Both the position numbers and the translations under genes were made by a program. A model generated the notes under the pieces. That model worked only from the letters and a program-made list of their open reading frames with translations, was not told where the DNA came from and did no database searches. Of a DNA stretch of 53,344 nucleotides, positions 25,050 through 34,218 are shown in pieces (position 1 is the stretch's first letter; each line of letters begins with the position of its first letter). The DNA comes from Bacteroidia bacterium (GTDB lineage: Bacteria; Bacteroidota; Bacteroidia; 2-12-FULL-35-15): positions 1-53,344 of the forward strand of contig JAEUTU010000068.1 of assembly GCA_016786925.1 (NCBI GenBank), written 5' to 3'.

Positions 25050-25960
25050 TTAATAATTGGATTTAGAAATGTTCTTGCAAAATATTCTACCCCTTTTGAG
25101 TTAAGATGATGATGGTCGTAGTAGTAGGCAGGTGTTGTTATCGCTTCTGAAAAATCATAATACTTGCAACCGTATTTTAGTTCCATTTTTTTTGCAAATT
25201 CGATGCAAGACTTATGTCCCGGCCACTTACCAAATGGTGCTGGAGGAAATATGAAAATTATTTTTGAATCATTTGTTTTGGTTTCTTCAATGATTGACTC
25301 CACTGTTTCACACGATTTTGTAAATCGTGTGTGAGACAATGAGTCCCCGTATGCGGCAACAAACCCTTCCTTTACAATTTTCATATCGACAGAAGTCAGA
25401 AAGGTGCTTTCGTTTTCTTTTGAATGAGGCTGTGTTAAAAGCCATTTTTTTGTCAATTTACTCCGAATATATTCAATAATTCTTTCTGATTTATTTTCAG
25501 ATTTAAACAATAGATAATTTATAAAAAAGTCTATTGAAAAAACTTCTTCTTCGAAAGTATTAGATGCGATTGGAAGGGTTTCTGAATACATTAATGGGGG
25601 GGAAAGAATAAATAAAACATTCTTTGCTTTGTTTTTTTTTCTGTAAAAGTATTGAAGATAGAATTTTTGTTCATTGACTCCGCATATCCCACCACCTTGA
25701 CCAAGGTTTATTACTTTTTTGTTTGTGATTTTTTCTATCAGTTCATGATTCCTATGTCTAGAAAAATTACGTGCATGTGATATCCCTAAAAATAAAACAT
25801 CATATTGTTCATTATCCTTCATGATCAATGTGTTACTTTCTGTTTCACTGTTCTTGAAATTTCTAGATTGCACAATGTAAGAAGAGATCTCTAAGGAGGT
25901 AACAACTAGTGTTAAGGCCAGTAAGCTGAAAATTAATATTTGTAAAACAAATTTTTTCAT
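25046..25960 (-). CDS. SGNH-fold O-acetylation partner of MBOAT (AlgJ/AlgX-like role)
   Basis: The 304 residues start with one membrane or signal-anchor helix (4-25) and a periplasmic domain of the SGNH type. The nucleophile block is FLGISHARN (S61), and the block V dyad is DHHHLNSKG (D282, H285). The gene starts on the base after the MBOAT stop, so the two are translationally linked. In alginate and related polysaccharide systems an MBOAT protein passes acetyl groups across the membrane to an SGNH protein that esterifies the polymer; that role is inferred here from pairing. No polysaccharide synthase gene is nearby. Confidence 0.7.
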   Translation of the reverse strand: MKKFVLQILIFSLLALTLVVTSLEISSYIVQSRNFKNSETESNTLIMKDNEQYDVLFLGISHARNFSRHRNHELIEKITNKKVINLGQGGGICGVNEQKFYLQYFYRKKNKAKNVLFILSPPLMYSETLPIASNTFEEEVFSIDFFINYLLFKSENKSERIIEYIRSKLTKKWLLTQPHSKENESTFLTSVDMKIVKEGFVAAYGDSLSHTRFTKSCETVESIIEETKTNDSKIIFIFPPAPFGKWPGHKSCIEFAKKMELKYGCKYYDFSEAITTPAYYYDHHHLNSKGVEYFARTFLNPIIN

Positions 25961-27400
25961 TTAGAATGCAAAATAAATAAACTCTGTGTTGTTGAATGAG
26001 CCAAAAATGATGATCAGCATTAGAATCGTTAAATAGGTGAACCATCGTAATGCTTTTTTGGGAAGTAGATCAACCATTCCTAATGGGTGTGGTCTTTCTC
26101 GTCCGAGCCATTCAATCATAAAGAATAGAAAAATTAATAATAATAGCGTTGTTCCTATGATGGTAGGTGCAGAAAATACGTGTTTGGTAAAGATTAAACA
26201 TATATAGTTGAATGCATCTGTCACTGATTGAGCCCGGAAGAATATCCAAGCTAAAATGGTTAAAGAAAATGTTAGGAGCATTCCCAATAATTCTTTTACA
26301 GAAGGGAATAGCTTTCCTTGTGCTACAGTTTCAATGTTTGTTCTGTTTCTCTCGAATAAAAGTAATGGCAGGAAATAAAGCGCATTCAATGCCCCCCAAA
26401 CAATAAATGTCCAGTTGGCACCATGCCAAAATCCGCTAATTAGGAATATAATAAAGGTATTGCGGATCTTCTTCAGTGTACTTACTTTACTGCCACCTAA
26501 TGGAATATAAATATAATCTCTGAACCATGATGAAAGGGAGATGTGCCATCTTCTCCAAAATTCAGCAATGTCTCTGGAGAAGTAAGGGTAAGCAAAATTT
26601 CGTAAGAGTTCAATGCCGAATAAACGTGCTGTTCCTAACGCAATATCTGAATATCCGGAAAAGTCGCAGTAGATCTGAATCGTAAAAAAGAAAGCACCCA
26701 TAATTAGGGTAGAGGAGTTGTGTTCTGTGTAATTATTAAAGATCTCATTGGCATATTCGGCACAATTGTCGGCAATGACTACCTTTTTAAAAAAGCCCCA
26801 TAGGATCTGTCGCATTCCATCTACCGCCTTGTCGTATCTAAAGATCCTTTCTTTTTTTATTTGGGGTAATAAGTGAGTGGCTCTTTCTATAGGACCTGCA
26901 ACTAGCAGAGGGAAGAAGCTTACAAATACAGCATAATCCACAAAATTTCGCTCGGGTTGTATTTTATCTTTGTAAATATCTATGACATAGGATAAGCCGT
27001 GAAAGGTGTAAAATGATATCCCTACAGGTAATATGATGTTGAGTGTAACCGGATCAACATGTAAACCAAGTTTATTTAATGCTTCAGCAAATGAACTCGC
27101 AAAGAAATTGAAATATTTGAATGTGCCTAAAAATCCCAAGTTGATCCCTATGCTTAGCCAAAACCAGAATTTTTTCTTTTTAATAGAGGAGGCCTCCTTC
27201 ATTTTTATTCCGGTGAAAAAGTCGAGAAGGGTAGAGAAGATCAATAAAAATAAAAAACGAGTATCCCAGCAGGAATAAAAATAATAGCTGGCAATTAATA
27301 TTAATAGGTTTTGCTTTTTTAGATCTTTATTAATGACAAACCAATAAAGTATAAATACAATCGGTAGAAATACTAAAAAGCTGAGGGAATTGAATAACAT
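25961..27400 (-). CDS. MBOAT O-acyltransferase (AlgI-like)
   Basis: A 479-residue polytopic membrane protein with about ten to twelve hydrophobic segments. Diagnostic motifs are FWRRWHISLSSWFRDYIYIP (281-300) and the catalytic histidine in SGFWHGANWTFIVWG (H326). It belongs to the AlgI/DltB branch of membrane-bound O-acyltransferases, which move acyl groups, usually acetyl, from cytoplasmic donors to an extracytoplasmic acceptor. Immediately downstream is its SGNH partner; 19 bases upstream is a small secreted protein. The acceptor glycan cannot be identified. Confidence 0.9.
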   Translation of the reverse strand: MLFNSLSFLVFLPIVFILYWFVINKDLKKQNLLILIASYYFYSCWDTRFLFLLIFSTLLDFFTGIKMKEASSIKKKKFWFWLSIGINLGFLGTFKYFNFFASSFAEALNKLGLHVDPVTLNIILPVGISFYTFHGLSYVIDIYKDKIQPERNFVDYAVFVSFFPLLVAGPIERATHLLPQIKKERIFRYDKAVDGMRQILWGFFKKVVIADNCAEYANEIFNNYTEHNSSTLIMGAFFFTIQIYCDFSGYSDIALGTARLFGIELLRNFAYPYFSRDIAEFWRRWHISLSSWFRDYIYIPLGGSKVSTLKKIRNTFIIFLISGFWHGANWTFIVWGALNALYFLPLLLFERNRTNIETVAQGKLFPSVKELLGMLLTFSLTILAWIFFRAQSVTDAFNYICLIFTKHVFSAPTIIGTTLLLLIFLFFMIEWLGRERPHPLGMVDLLPKKALRWFTYLTILMLIIIFGSFNNTEFIYFAF

Positions 27401-27419
27401 TGAATGTTAATATTAAAAA

Positions 27420-27824
27420 TTATTCTTCTTTTTCATAGGAATGCCCGATCTTGCTCTTAAAATCGGGCCAGTTAATGAGATTCCCATATTTGTCTTTTAC
27501 TTTTATTTCAGAGAAATAAAGCAGTGTAGCTCCGTCAATACGACTTAAATGATATTTCATTTCTTTTGAAAGGGAAGCACCTTCTGTTGGTTCATCATAT
27601 GCAACTCCTTTCACTGTTGTTTTTATTCTGAATGCGATGACTGCTGTATCATTCATGTTGCCATAGCTATCAATTGCAACTAATCTAAGATTTACATTAT
27701 CAAACACAACCGCTTTGATGTTTCCCTTTTTTTCTACTTTGATTGTTCCATGCTTAGTTGTTTCCTGAGCAGCAACGCAAAAAGGGAGCATAAGAAGGAG
27801 GATGATCAATATTCGTTTTGTCAT
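27420..27824 (-). CDS. Small secreted protein, GldM C-terminal-domain-like
   Basis: A 134-residue protein when begun at the ATG 27822-27824; an ATG three codons upstream is less likely because only four bases would separate it from the promoter. The signal peptide ends at VAA-Q (about residue 19). The rest resembles the C-terminal domain of the T9SS/gliding protein GldM: a G-x-L/I-K opening, then a strand-rich segment, ASLSKEMKYHLSRIDG, and LYFSEIKVKDKYGN. The match is by eye and moderate. It leads an operon with MBOAT and SGNH. If correct, it would be a free-standing copy of a domain usually fused to GldM. Confidence 0.5.
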   Translation of the reverse strand: MTKRILIILLLMLPFCVAAQETTKHGTIKVEKKGNIKAVVFDNVNLRLVAIDSYGNMNDTAVIAFRIKTTVKGVAYDEPTEGASLSKEMKYHLSRIDGATLLYFSEIKVKDKYGNLINWPDFKSKIGHSYEKEE

Positions 27825-27837
27825 ATTTACCATTAGA

Positions 27838-27867
27838 CAAATATAAGACCATATTTAGGCAAACAAA
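27838..27867 (-). promoter_or_regulatory. Promoter of the O-acylation operon
   Basis: On the minus strand TTTG (27864-27867), 18 bases from its end at 27864 to the -7 element TATATTTG (27838-27845). The -33 element lies in the A/T flank of the terminator at 27869-27895. Predicted leader to the ATG at 27824 is about 8 bases. Confidence 0.5.
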
Positions 27868-27868
27868 A

Positions 27869-27895
27869 AAGCCTTGAGCTATTTTCTCAAGGCTT
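27869..27895 (-). terminator. Hairpin terminator after the DUF3078 gene
   Basis: A 10-bp perfect stem AAGCCTTGAG / CTCAAGGCTT with a 7-base loop, followed on the minus strand by a U-run (six to seven residues). Confidence 0.85.
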
Positions 27896-27916
27896 CTTTG
27901 TTAATAAGCTTTTGCT

Positions 27917-28882
27917 TTATTTAGATGCATTCGCATTCTTGTTTCCAAACTTATAGGAAATTCCTATGGCTAACACTTGTTTGAATTGTAATCGTGGTCC
28001 TGTTCCATTAACAGTAATACCGTTTTCTGTACGTTTTACAGGCACAGGGATGTCATGGTCATAGATCATATTTGTTGTAATACTTGCAGAAAGGAACTTA
28101 TTTACTTTCATGGATAAAATATTCTCCCAGTTCACATCAATGTTTTGTGGACGATCCATATAGTTGCTGAAAAGCTCCAGCTTTGTAGCATATGTAACAT
28201 TTTTGAAAACTTCTTTCTTGAAGGTTAATTTCATGTATCCCCCGAATTCAGCTCTGATCTTATCTCCGTGTTCCACCATAACATAGATTCCATTTACAGA
28301 GTCATATCTAGCAGCTTGAACACCATAAGCTCCAACATCAGCCAATCCTTGATTATTTACAATTGTGGTTCTTGAAGTAACAGGTGAAATGTAAATATTT
28401 AAACTGTTATCGGTTGATTTGTAATCCATACCAATAGAACCCAATACATAACCCGGAGCAAGAAAATGGGAGATTACCGTGGAATCGTCAGGTAAGTTAA
28501 AACCGTCATCAAACTGACTTTTAAAATTAACCATAGCGGTGTAATACCAATGGTTTAAAAAGGCATAGCGACCTAATTTAGAAGTAAGGTCGATCTTATC
28601 CTCATTTTTTCTAAATTTCTGATCACCCGATTTAAGCATACCGTAGGCAAGATCGAGATTGTTGTCCCAGGTCCAGTTTCCTTTTTTGTAGTTACCAAAT
28701 AAACTGGTAAATGCAGAAGCAGAGATGGCATTCTCTCCACCCGCAGCCCAATTTGTAAAGCTGGATTGAGTAAAGTTAAGTGAGGTGATGCCTCCTAATT
28801 TCCAGTAGGAAGTATCTTTTGTTTGTGCAATTGCCATATTTGAAATAATGATAGCAAGAGCAACGAATAGAATTTTTTTCAT
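27917..28882 (-). CDS. DUF3078 outer-membrane protein
   Basis: A 321-residue protein starting at the ATG 28880-28882 (a frame extension to TTG at 28915 would break the signal peptide). The signal sequence ends MAIA-Q (about residue 19). The mature part begins SYWKLGGITSLNFTQSSFTN, then NWAAGGENAISA, the hallmark of DUF3078, followed by alternating beta-strand-like segments typical of an outer-membrane barrel and a C-terminal aromatic strand (VLAIGISYKFGNK). Function is unknown. It follows mscL by 40 bases in the same direction and may be cotranscribed with it. Confidence 0.8.
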   Translation of the reverse strand: MKKILFVALAIIISNMAIAQTKDTSYWKLGGITSLNFTQSSFTNWAAGGENAISASAFTSLFGNYKKGNWTWDNNLDLAYGMLKSGDQKFRKNEDKIDLTSKLGRYAFLNHWYYTAMVNFKSQFDDGFNLPDDSTVISHFLAPGYVLGSIGMDYKSTDNSLNIYISPVTSRTTIVNNQGLADVGAYGVQAARYDSVNGIYVMVEHGDKIRAEFGGYMKLTFKKEVFKNVTYATKLELFSNYMDRPQNIDVNWENILSMKVNKFLSASITTNMIYDHDIPVPVKRTENGITVNGTGPRLQFKQVLAIGISYKFGNKNANASK

Positions 28883-28922
28883 TGTTAAATTATTTTTAAA
28901 CGGAATATTCCGCAAACAAAAT

Positions 28923-29321
28923 TTATTTTTTTAAAAGATCACGAATTTCCGCTAAAAGTTGTTCTTGTGTAGGTCCGGCAGGCGGAGCGGGAGGTGCTTC
29001 AGCTGCAGCTTTTGCATCTGCTTTTTCTTTAGCTGTATTGATCGCTTTGATGATCATAAACAAGGCAAATGCTACAATAATAAAAGAGATGATTTGTGAT
29101 AGAAAATTACCATATTTAATAGCTGTTCCGGGTATCACCAATTGTGCTAGATCTGTTAGTTGTGCTGCTTTTAATGCAGGAGTTAAGATTGCCGGTGTGA
29201 TAATATCATCTACCAAAGAGGATACAATTTTACCAAATGCACCACCGATAACAACACCGACAGCTAGGTCCACTACACTTCCGCGCATAGCAAACGCTTT
29301 AAATTCTTTCATTAATCCCAT
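28923..29321 (-). CDS. mscL: Large-conductance mechanosensitive channel MscL
   Basis: A 132-residue inner-membrane channel that opens under extreme membrane tension to release solutes after osmotic downshift. The N-terminal helix and first transmembrane helix carry the classic motif [20 protein letters not shown] followed by [14 protein letters not shown]. The second helix spans about 74-94, and a charged helix near the C-terminus ([13 protein letters not shown]) is the pentameric bundle. An Ala/Pro-rich linker (about 105-118) precedes it. Length is normal for the family. Confidence 0.97.
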   Translation of the reverse strand: MGLMKEFKAFAMRGSVVDLAVGVVIGGAFGKIVSSLVDDIITPAILTPALKAAQLTDLAQLVIPGTAIKYGNFLSQIISFIIVAFALFMIIKAINTAKEKADAKAAAEAPPAPPAGPTQEQLLAEIRDLLKK

Positions 29322-29354
29322 GTTTTCTTTTTTTTGAGGTTTTTAATTGCGCTG

Positions 29355-29382
29355 CAAATATAAGATATTTGTTAAAACACAA
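29355..29382 (-). promoter_or_regulatory. Promoter of mscL
   Basis: On the minus strand TTG (29380-29382), 17 bases, TATATTTG (29355-29362). The -33 lies inside the stem of the isocitrate dehydrogenase terminator. Predicted leader is about 27 bases. Confidence 0.45.
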
Positions 29383-29415
29383 AAGGCGCAGTTTTAGCTG
29401 CGCCTTTTGTGTTTT
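29374..29415 (-). terminator. Strong hairpin terminator after isocitrate dehydrogenase
   Basis: An 18-bp perfect inverted repeat (29374-29391 and 29398-29415, core AAAAGGCGCAG / CTGCGCCTTTT, loop 6 bases), 11 bases beyond the stop codon at 29427, with terminal T-rich sequence on both strands. Confidence 0.92.
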
Positions 29416-29426
29416 AATAGAAAAGA

Positions 29427-30659
29427 CTATTTACCTAATTTTGCTTTTAAATTATTATCCAAAGCCGTTAAGAACTCTTCTGTGTAAAGATAATGTTCAC
29501 CATGATTTACTTTGTTTCCATGGATACAAACAGCAAGATCTTTTGTCATTTTACCTGATTCAACAGTTTCGATACAAACTTTCTCTAATGTTTGGCAGAA
29601 ATTGATCAATTCCTGATTGCCATCTAATTTACCTCGGAATTCTAATCCTCTTGTCCATGCAAAGATAGATGCAATTGGATTCGTAGATGTTGGTTTTCCG
29701 GCTTGGTGGTCACGGTAGTGACGGGTAACTGTACCATGTGCTGCTTCAGCTTCCATTGTTTTTCCATCAGGAGTAACCAATACAGAGGTCATTAATCCTA
29801 ATGAACCAAAACCTTGAGCTACAGTGTCTGATTGAACATCACCATCATAATTTTTACAAGCCCAAACAAAATTACCATTCCACTTTAATGCAGATGCAAC
29901 CATATCATCGATCAAACGGTGCTCGTAAACGATTCCCGCAGCATCAAATTTTGCTTTGTAGTCTTTTTGATAGATCTCTTCAAAAATATCTTTAAAACGA
30001 CCATCGTATTTTTTTAGAATGGTATTCTTAGTAGATAAGTATAATGGCCATTTTTTAGCCAATGCTGTATTGAAACAAGAGTGAGCAAATCCTTTGATCG
30101 ACTCATCTGTATTGTACATGGTTAATGCAACACCATCTCCTTTAAAGTTAAATACTTCAAAAGATTGAGGTGCACCACCATCTTCCGGAGTGAATGTTAC
30201 AGTTAATTTACCTTTTCCTTTTGTAACGAAGTCTGTTGCGCGGTACTGATCACCAAAAGCATGACGACCGATACAAATAGGAGCAGTCCAGTTTGGAACC
30301 AAACGAGGAACATTTTTACAAACGATAGGTTCACGGAATACAGTTCCATCCAAAATATTACGGATAGTACCATTTGGTGATTTCCACATTTGTTTTAATT
30401 TGAATTCTTCTACACGTTGTTCATCAGGAGTAATAGTAGCACATTTGATACCTACGTTGTATTTTTTGATCGCTTCCGCAGCATCAATAGTAACCTGATC
30501 ATTTGTTTGATCGCGGTATTCAACACCCAGGTCAAAATATTTGATATCAAGATCCAAATAAGGAAGGATCAATTTATCTTTAATGAATTTCCAGATGATG
30601 CGTGTCATCTCATCGCCATCCAACTCAACCACAGGGTTGGCTACTTTAATTTTACTCAT
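29427..30659 (-). CDS. icd: NADP-dependent isocitrate dehydrogenase, eukaryote-type
   Basis: A 410-residue TCA-cycle enzyme that oxidatively decarboxylates isocitrate to 2-oxoglutarate with NADP. The substrate-binding segment SPNGTIRN (94-101) with following arginines, the [10 protein letters not shown] region and [20 protein letters not shown] carry the expected catalytic and metal-binding residues. Its length and sequence match the homodimeric class shared with mitochondrial and cytosolic eukaryotic enzymes, not E. coli Icd. The gene stands alone between two strong terminators. Confidence 0.95.
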   Translation of the reverse strand: MSKIKVANPVVELDGDEMTRIIWKFIKDKLILPYLDLDIKYFDLGVEYRDQTNDQVTIDAAEAIKKYNVGIKCATITPDEQRVEEFKLKQMWKSPNGTIRNILDGTVFREPIVCKNVPRLVPNWTAPICIGRHAFGDQYRATDFVTKGKGKLTVTFTPEDGGAPQSFEVFNFKGDGVALTMYNTDESIKGFAHSCFNTALAKKWPLYLSTKNTILKKYDGRFKDIFEEIYQKDYKAKFDAAGIVYEHRLIDDMVASALKWNGNFVWACKNYDGDVQSDTVAQGFGSLGLMTSVLVTPDGKTMEAEAAHGTVTRHYRDHQAGKPTSTNPIASIFAWTRGLEFRGKLDGNQELINFCQTLEKVCIETVESGKMTKDLAVCIHGNKVNHGEHYLYTEEFLTALDNNLKAKLGK

Positions 30660-30705
30660 AGCTTATTTTTGTTTAGTGTTAATAGTTCTATTTATTTGAG
30701 AGTTA

Positions 30706-30732
30706 CAAACGTACATATTTTGCTTGAAACAA
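30706..30732 (-). promoter_or_regulatory. Possible promoter of isocitrate dehydrogenase
   Basis: On the minus strand TACGTTTG (30706-30713) matches TAnnTTTG; TTG (30730-30732) lies 16 bases upstream, slightly close. Predicted leader about 40 bases. Confidence 0.35.
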
Positions 30733-30763
30733 AAAAGAGCTAAAACAAAGTTTTAGCTCTTTT
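30733..30763 (-). terminator. Hairpin terminator after the M16 peptidase gene
   Basis: A 14-bp perfect stem AAAAGAGCTAAAAC / GTTTTAGCTCTTTT with a 3-base loop, 20 bases beyond the stop codon at 30784, followed by U residues on the minus strand. Confidence 0.85.
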
Positions 30764-30783
30764 AATATCGGGGAGAAGAAGCC

Positions 30784-33699
30784 TTAATATCCGAATATTT
30801 CTTCCAGGGTAAGGAAGCTTACTTTTCCATATTTTTCAAGTGTTTTAAGATCTAAGCCATCTTTCTGGCCCAATACCACAATGGTGTATTTTTTTGATTT
30901 ATAATGCGTTTCTTCAAATTTTTGGATGTCCTCGAAGGTCAGTGCCGGTACTTTGTTGTAAACATCCTTTCTGATATCATGATCTAAGCCCAGTTTTTTA
31001 GCATTTTCGTAGTTAAATAAGATTCCCGATTTAATGATACGTTCTGTTCTTATTCCTTGAATGATCGATTCTTTGGCAGCTTTGAAGTTATTATCTGCCT
31101 TAGGCATATTATTGATCAATTCAAACATACCGGCCATTGCCTCCGGTAATTTGTCGGCTTGAGTGCCCACGTAGGCTTGTACATAGTTCGATTTTGTTTT
31201 ATCAGAAGGAGTCATGTATCCCGACCAAACTGAGTATGCCAAGGCTTTTGATTCTCTGATCTCTTGAAATACAATGGATGACATTCCTCCACCAAAGTAC
31301 TCATTGAATAGACGAATGGTAGGAACATTGCTTTGGTCATATGCTCCATCTTTTGAGCGGATAATGATTTCTGCTTGCTTCATCGGGTAATCTACCACAT
31401 AGATCTCATTATTGTTCTCCTGTTCTATAAATTGTACCGGAGCTGGAATTTTATTCAAATTTGCCGGAGTTTGGTGCAATTCTTTAAGCATATCTGCCAC
31501 TTGTTGTGCAGGGGTGTTACCATAAAATAAGATCCTGTGTTCAAAGGAGTTTAATTTTTTGATCTCAGCAACTAAATTTTCACCATTCATTTTTTCTAAC
31601 TCTGCTTTGGAGTAGATATTAGTATAAGGTGATTTTTTTCCATATTTACTGTAATTAGCTAAGGCTCCAAATAAGATCTCGCTTTTGTTCAGTTTTGCAT
31701 CTTCACGCTTTTTTAGGATGTCACCTATCATATTTTTGTAAGCCTCTTCATTAGGCTTCGCATTCGCTAATAAGTGTTCAAATAATTTTGTAGCCGGAGA
31801 GAAGTTTTCAGATAATCCTCGTAGGCTCACCCAGGTTTGTTCTTCGGATGAATACACATCGAAGGAGCAACCTAATTTGTAAAACTCTTGCTGTATTTCA
31901 GCCGCAGTGTATTTATCTGTTCCTAAGTACTTCAGGTAATCGATTGATAAACCAAGCGCTTTGTTGTGGTTGGTGCCCATGTCAAAAACATAATACATAT
32001 CAAATGTCTTGTTTTCTGTGTTCTGTGTGTAGAGCATGGTCACATTATTCTTTACCTGAATTTTTTGGATAGCATTATAATCTATAAAAACAGGCTCGAT
32101 CTCTTTTACCGGAGTATTGATGATCATTTTTACAAATTCGCTTTGATCATTTCTGTTTACTTCTACCGGTGTGATCTCCGGTTTTGTTACTTTTTGAACA
32201 TTTTTGTCCTCACCTGTACGTTTGTAAACAACTACATAGTTGTTGGTATAGTTCGACTTAACAAAATCAATGATCTGCTGTTTGCTTATTTTAGACAAGC
32301 GATCGATCGTATTGACATAATCTTGCCATTTAGTAGAAGTAATGAATGCGCTTACAAAAGCATCGGCACGGGCTCCATTCGACTCATACATTTTTGTCTG
32401 TTGCAATTTCATGTCATTAATGATTGCAGCTAACAACCAGTCCGGGAAATCTCCATTTTTTATTTTTTCTATTTGCTGTAGCAACAGATCTTTCACTTCT
32501 TCTAATTTCTGACCATCCTTAGCGCTTCCATTCAGTATGTGTGCTGAATAATCTTTGAACTCCATATCAAATGCACCGGCTTCCAATACTTTTTGTTGCT
32601 GGTTTAAATTTAAGTCGATCAAGCCTGCCTTACCATTAGAAAGGATCTTGTTGACAATTTGTATCATATCAGCATCTTTACTTCCGACTCCGGCAAAACG
32701 GAAACCAAGCATCACACTTTCCGCGTCAGGCCCAACTACTTCCTTAGCAACAGGTGAAGTAATAGGTTTTTCAACGTATGGAACATAGTTAGGTAAAGGC
32801 TTGTTTTTCCATGCACCAAACTTTTGATCGATCATTTTTATAGTTGCATCCGGATCAAGGTCGCCCGATAAACAGATGGCCATATTGTTAGGAATATAAT
32901 AGGTGTTGAAATACTTCTTGATCTCCGTCAATGAAGGGTTTTTCAAATGTTCAATTGTTCCAATGGTAGTTTGAGATCCATAGGTATTATTTGGCCATAA
33001 ACCTTCGAAAAGAGCCTCCCATGCTTTGTCTCCATCGTTATCCAGGCCTCTGTTTTTTTCCTCGTATACTGCTTCTAATTCAGTGTGAAATAGACGTAAT
33101 TGTGGATTTCTGAAGCGTTCAGCTTCAATGGTGCACCATTTTTCTAATTGATTAGAAGGAATATCATTAACATATACTGTTTGTTCCAGCCATGTGTAAG
33201 CATTTGTTCCTTTAGCACCAATGGAAGTAAGCATTTTGTCGTATTCGTTAGCAATGGCTAATTTTGATGCATAGCCTGATATCGAATCAATTTCATGATA
33301 GATCTTTTTGCGCTTTGTTTCATCTTTTGTTTTTCGGTACACTTCATAAAGCGCTTCAATTTTATCTAATTCAACCTTTTCTTTTTCGAAATTTTTTGTT
33401 CCGTAAACATCGGTCCCCTTGAAAAGCATATGCTCCAGATAATGTGCTAAACCGGTTGCATCCTTCGGATCATTTTTACTTCCGGCTCTGGTTGCTATAT
33501 AGGTCTGTATTCTTGGTGCATTTTTATATACGCTCAAATAAACAGTAAGTCCATTGTCGAGTGTATATATTCTGGCATTTAATGGATCATTGGAAACACT
33601 TTCATATTTGTATGTTTTGGTCTGTGCTTCTATTACTGATGTATTAATAAATAGAGCTATTGAAGCGAGATAAAGACCTTTAACGATTAATTTTTTCAT
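30784..33699 (-). CDS. Periplasmic M16 zinc metallopeptidase (two-domain)
   Basis: A 971-residue secreted peptidase with a signal peptide ending VIEA-Q (about residue 25). The inverted zinc motif is HYLEH (H86, E89, H90) in GLAHYLEHMLFKG; the third ligand is probably a glutamate in ELEAVYEEKNR (about 208-214), displaced by a helical insert at about 110-150. The second, inactive M16 domain follows with the substrate-binding pattern FNEYFGGGMSSIVFQEIRE. Full double-domain length fits pitrilysin-type enzymes. Proteins of this kind degrade peptides in the periplasm. The gene has its own terminator. Confidence 0.9.
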   Translation of the reverse strand: MKKLIVKGLYLASIALFINTSVIEAQTKTYKYESVSNDPLNARIYTLDNGLTVYLSVYKNAPRIQTYIATRAGSKNDPKDATGLAHYLEHMLFKGTDVYGTKNFEKEKVELDKIEALYEVYRKTKDETKRKKIYHEIDSISGYASKLAIANEYDKMLTSIGAKGTNAYTWLEQTVYVNDIPSNQLEKWCTIEAERFRNPQLRLFHTELEAVYEEKNRGLDNDGDKAWEALFEGLWPNNTYGSQTTIGTIEHLKNPSLTEIKKYFNTYYIPNNMAICLSGDLDPDATIKMIDQKFGAWKNKPLPNYVPYVEKPITSPVAKEVVGPDAESVMLGFRFAGVGSKDADMIQIVNKILSNGKAGLIDLNLNQQQKVLEAGAFDMEFKDYSAHILNGSAKDGQKLEEVKDLLLQQIEKIKNGDFPDWLLAAIINDMKLQQTKMYESNGARADAFVSAFITSTKWQDYVNTIDRLSKISKQQIIDFVKSNYTNNYVVVYKRTGEDKNVQKVTKPEITPVEVNRNDQSEFVKMIINTPVKEIEPVFIDYNAIQKIQVKNNVTMLYTQNTENKTFDMYYVFDMGTNHNKALGLSIDYLKYLGTDKYTAAEIQQEFYKLGCSFDVYSSEEQTWVSLRGLSENFSPATKLFEHLLANAKPNEEAYKNMIGDILKKREDAKLNKSEILFGALANYSKYGKKSPYTNIYSKAELEKMNGENLVAEIKKLNSFEHRILFYGNTPAQQVADMLKELHQTPANLNKIPAPVQFIEQENNNEIYVVDYPMKQAEIIIRSKDGAYDQSNVPTIRLFNEYFGGGMSSIVFQEIRESKALAYSVWSGYMTPSDKTKSNYVQAYVGTQADKLPEAMAGMFELINNMPKADNNFKAAKESIIQGIRTERIIKSGILFNYENAKKLGLDHDIRKDVYNKVPALTFEDIQKFEETHYKSKKYTIVVLGQKDGLDLKTLEKYGKVSFLTLEEIFGY

Positions 33700-33792
33700 G
33701 CAAAAGAGATTTAATAATTATTGAGGAGTAAAAATAGGATTAAATATGATTAAAGTTTAAAACGGGGTGTGAAATCCTTTTGATAAAGCCAA

Positions 33793-34185
33793 TTATTTTA
33801 CAACAAATTGCTTGCACCATTCGATGGCACTTTCCTTATCTGTGAATATTTTGTATGGATTTTTAGGCTTTTGAACTTTTATGAAAAATTCAGCGATCAG
33901 ACGGTAGGCAAGATTTTGAACTACAATTGCACTCGCATTTATCGGTGATTTCGACTCTAATGGAATAGCATTGTCACGCGCATCTTTTGTAATGATCACA
34001 TTTTTTCCGGCATAGACGACAAACGGAGTGGGTTTATTTTGAGTTACTTTGATAATCGCTTCTAAGTTTTCTAGTTGCTCAGGTATATCCAGCACAACAT
34101 TATCCTTAAAATACTGAAACCCTATCCCATTTTCTTCAACAGAAATAATAGCAATCTTTGTTTCGATTAAGTTCGGTTTTTCCAC
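33793..34185 (-). CDS. DUF7793-like (STAS-like) protein, copy 1
   Basis: A 130-residue cytosolic protein beginning with GTG (34183-34185); no in-frame ATG gives a sensible N-terminus. It matches the gene at 46066-46524: both end with NLAYRLIAEFFIK / NLAYQIMADFYFK, then KPKNPYKIF / KPKVLYKVF and AIEWC / AIEWL. This shape, an alpha/beta domain with a C-terminal helix, fits the DUF7793 family of STAS-like domains, whose function is not known. It lies 33 bases after the L-2-hydroxyglutarate oxidase stop and is probably cotranscribed. No catalytic residues are visible. Confidence 0.6.
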   Translation of the reverse strand: MEKPNLIETKIAIISVEENGIGFQYFKDNVVLDIPEQLENLEAIIKVTQNKPTPFVVYAGKNVIITKDARDNAIPLESKSPINASAIVVQNLAYRLIAEFFIKVQKPKNPYKIFTDKESAIEWCKQFVVK

Positions 34186-34218
34186 GGCTTAAAGGTAGAA
34201 AAATATCGACAAAATCAA

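Noticed and set aside
31966..32433. A 155-codon plus-strand frame inside the M16 peptidase gene
   Set aside because: It lies wholly antisense to a well-conserved peptidase and shows a Cys/Phe/Tyr-rich, non-protein-like composition.
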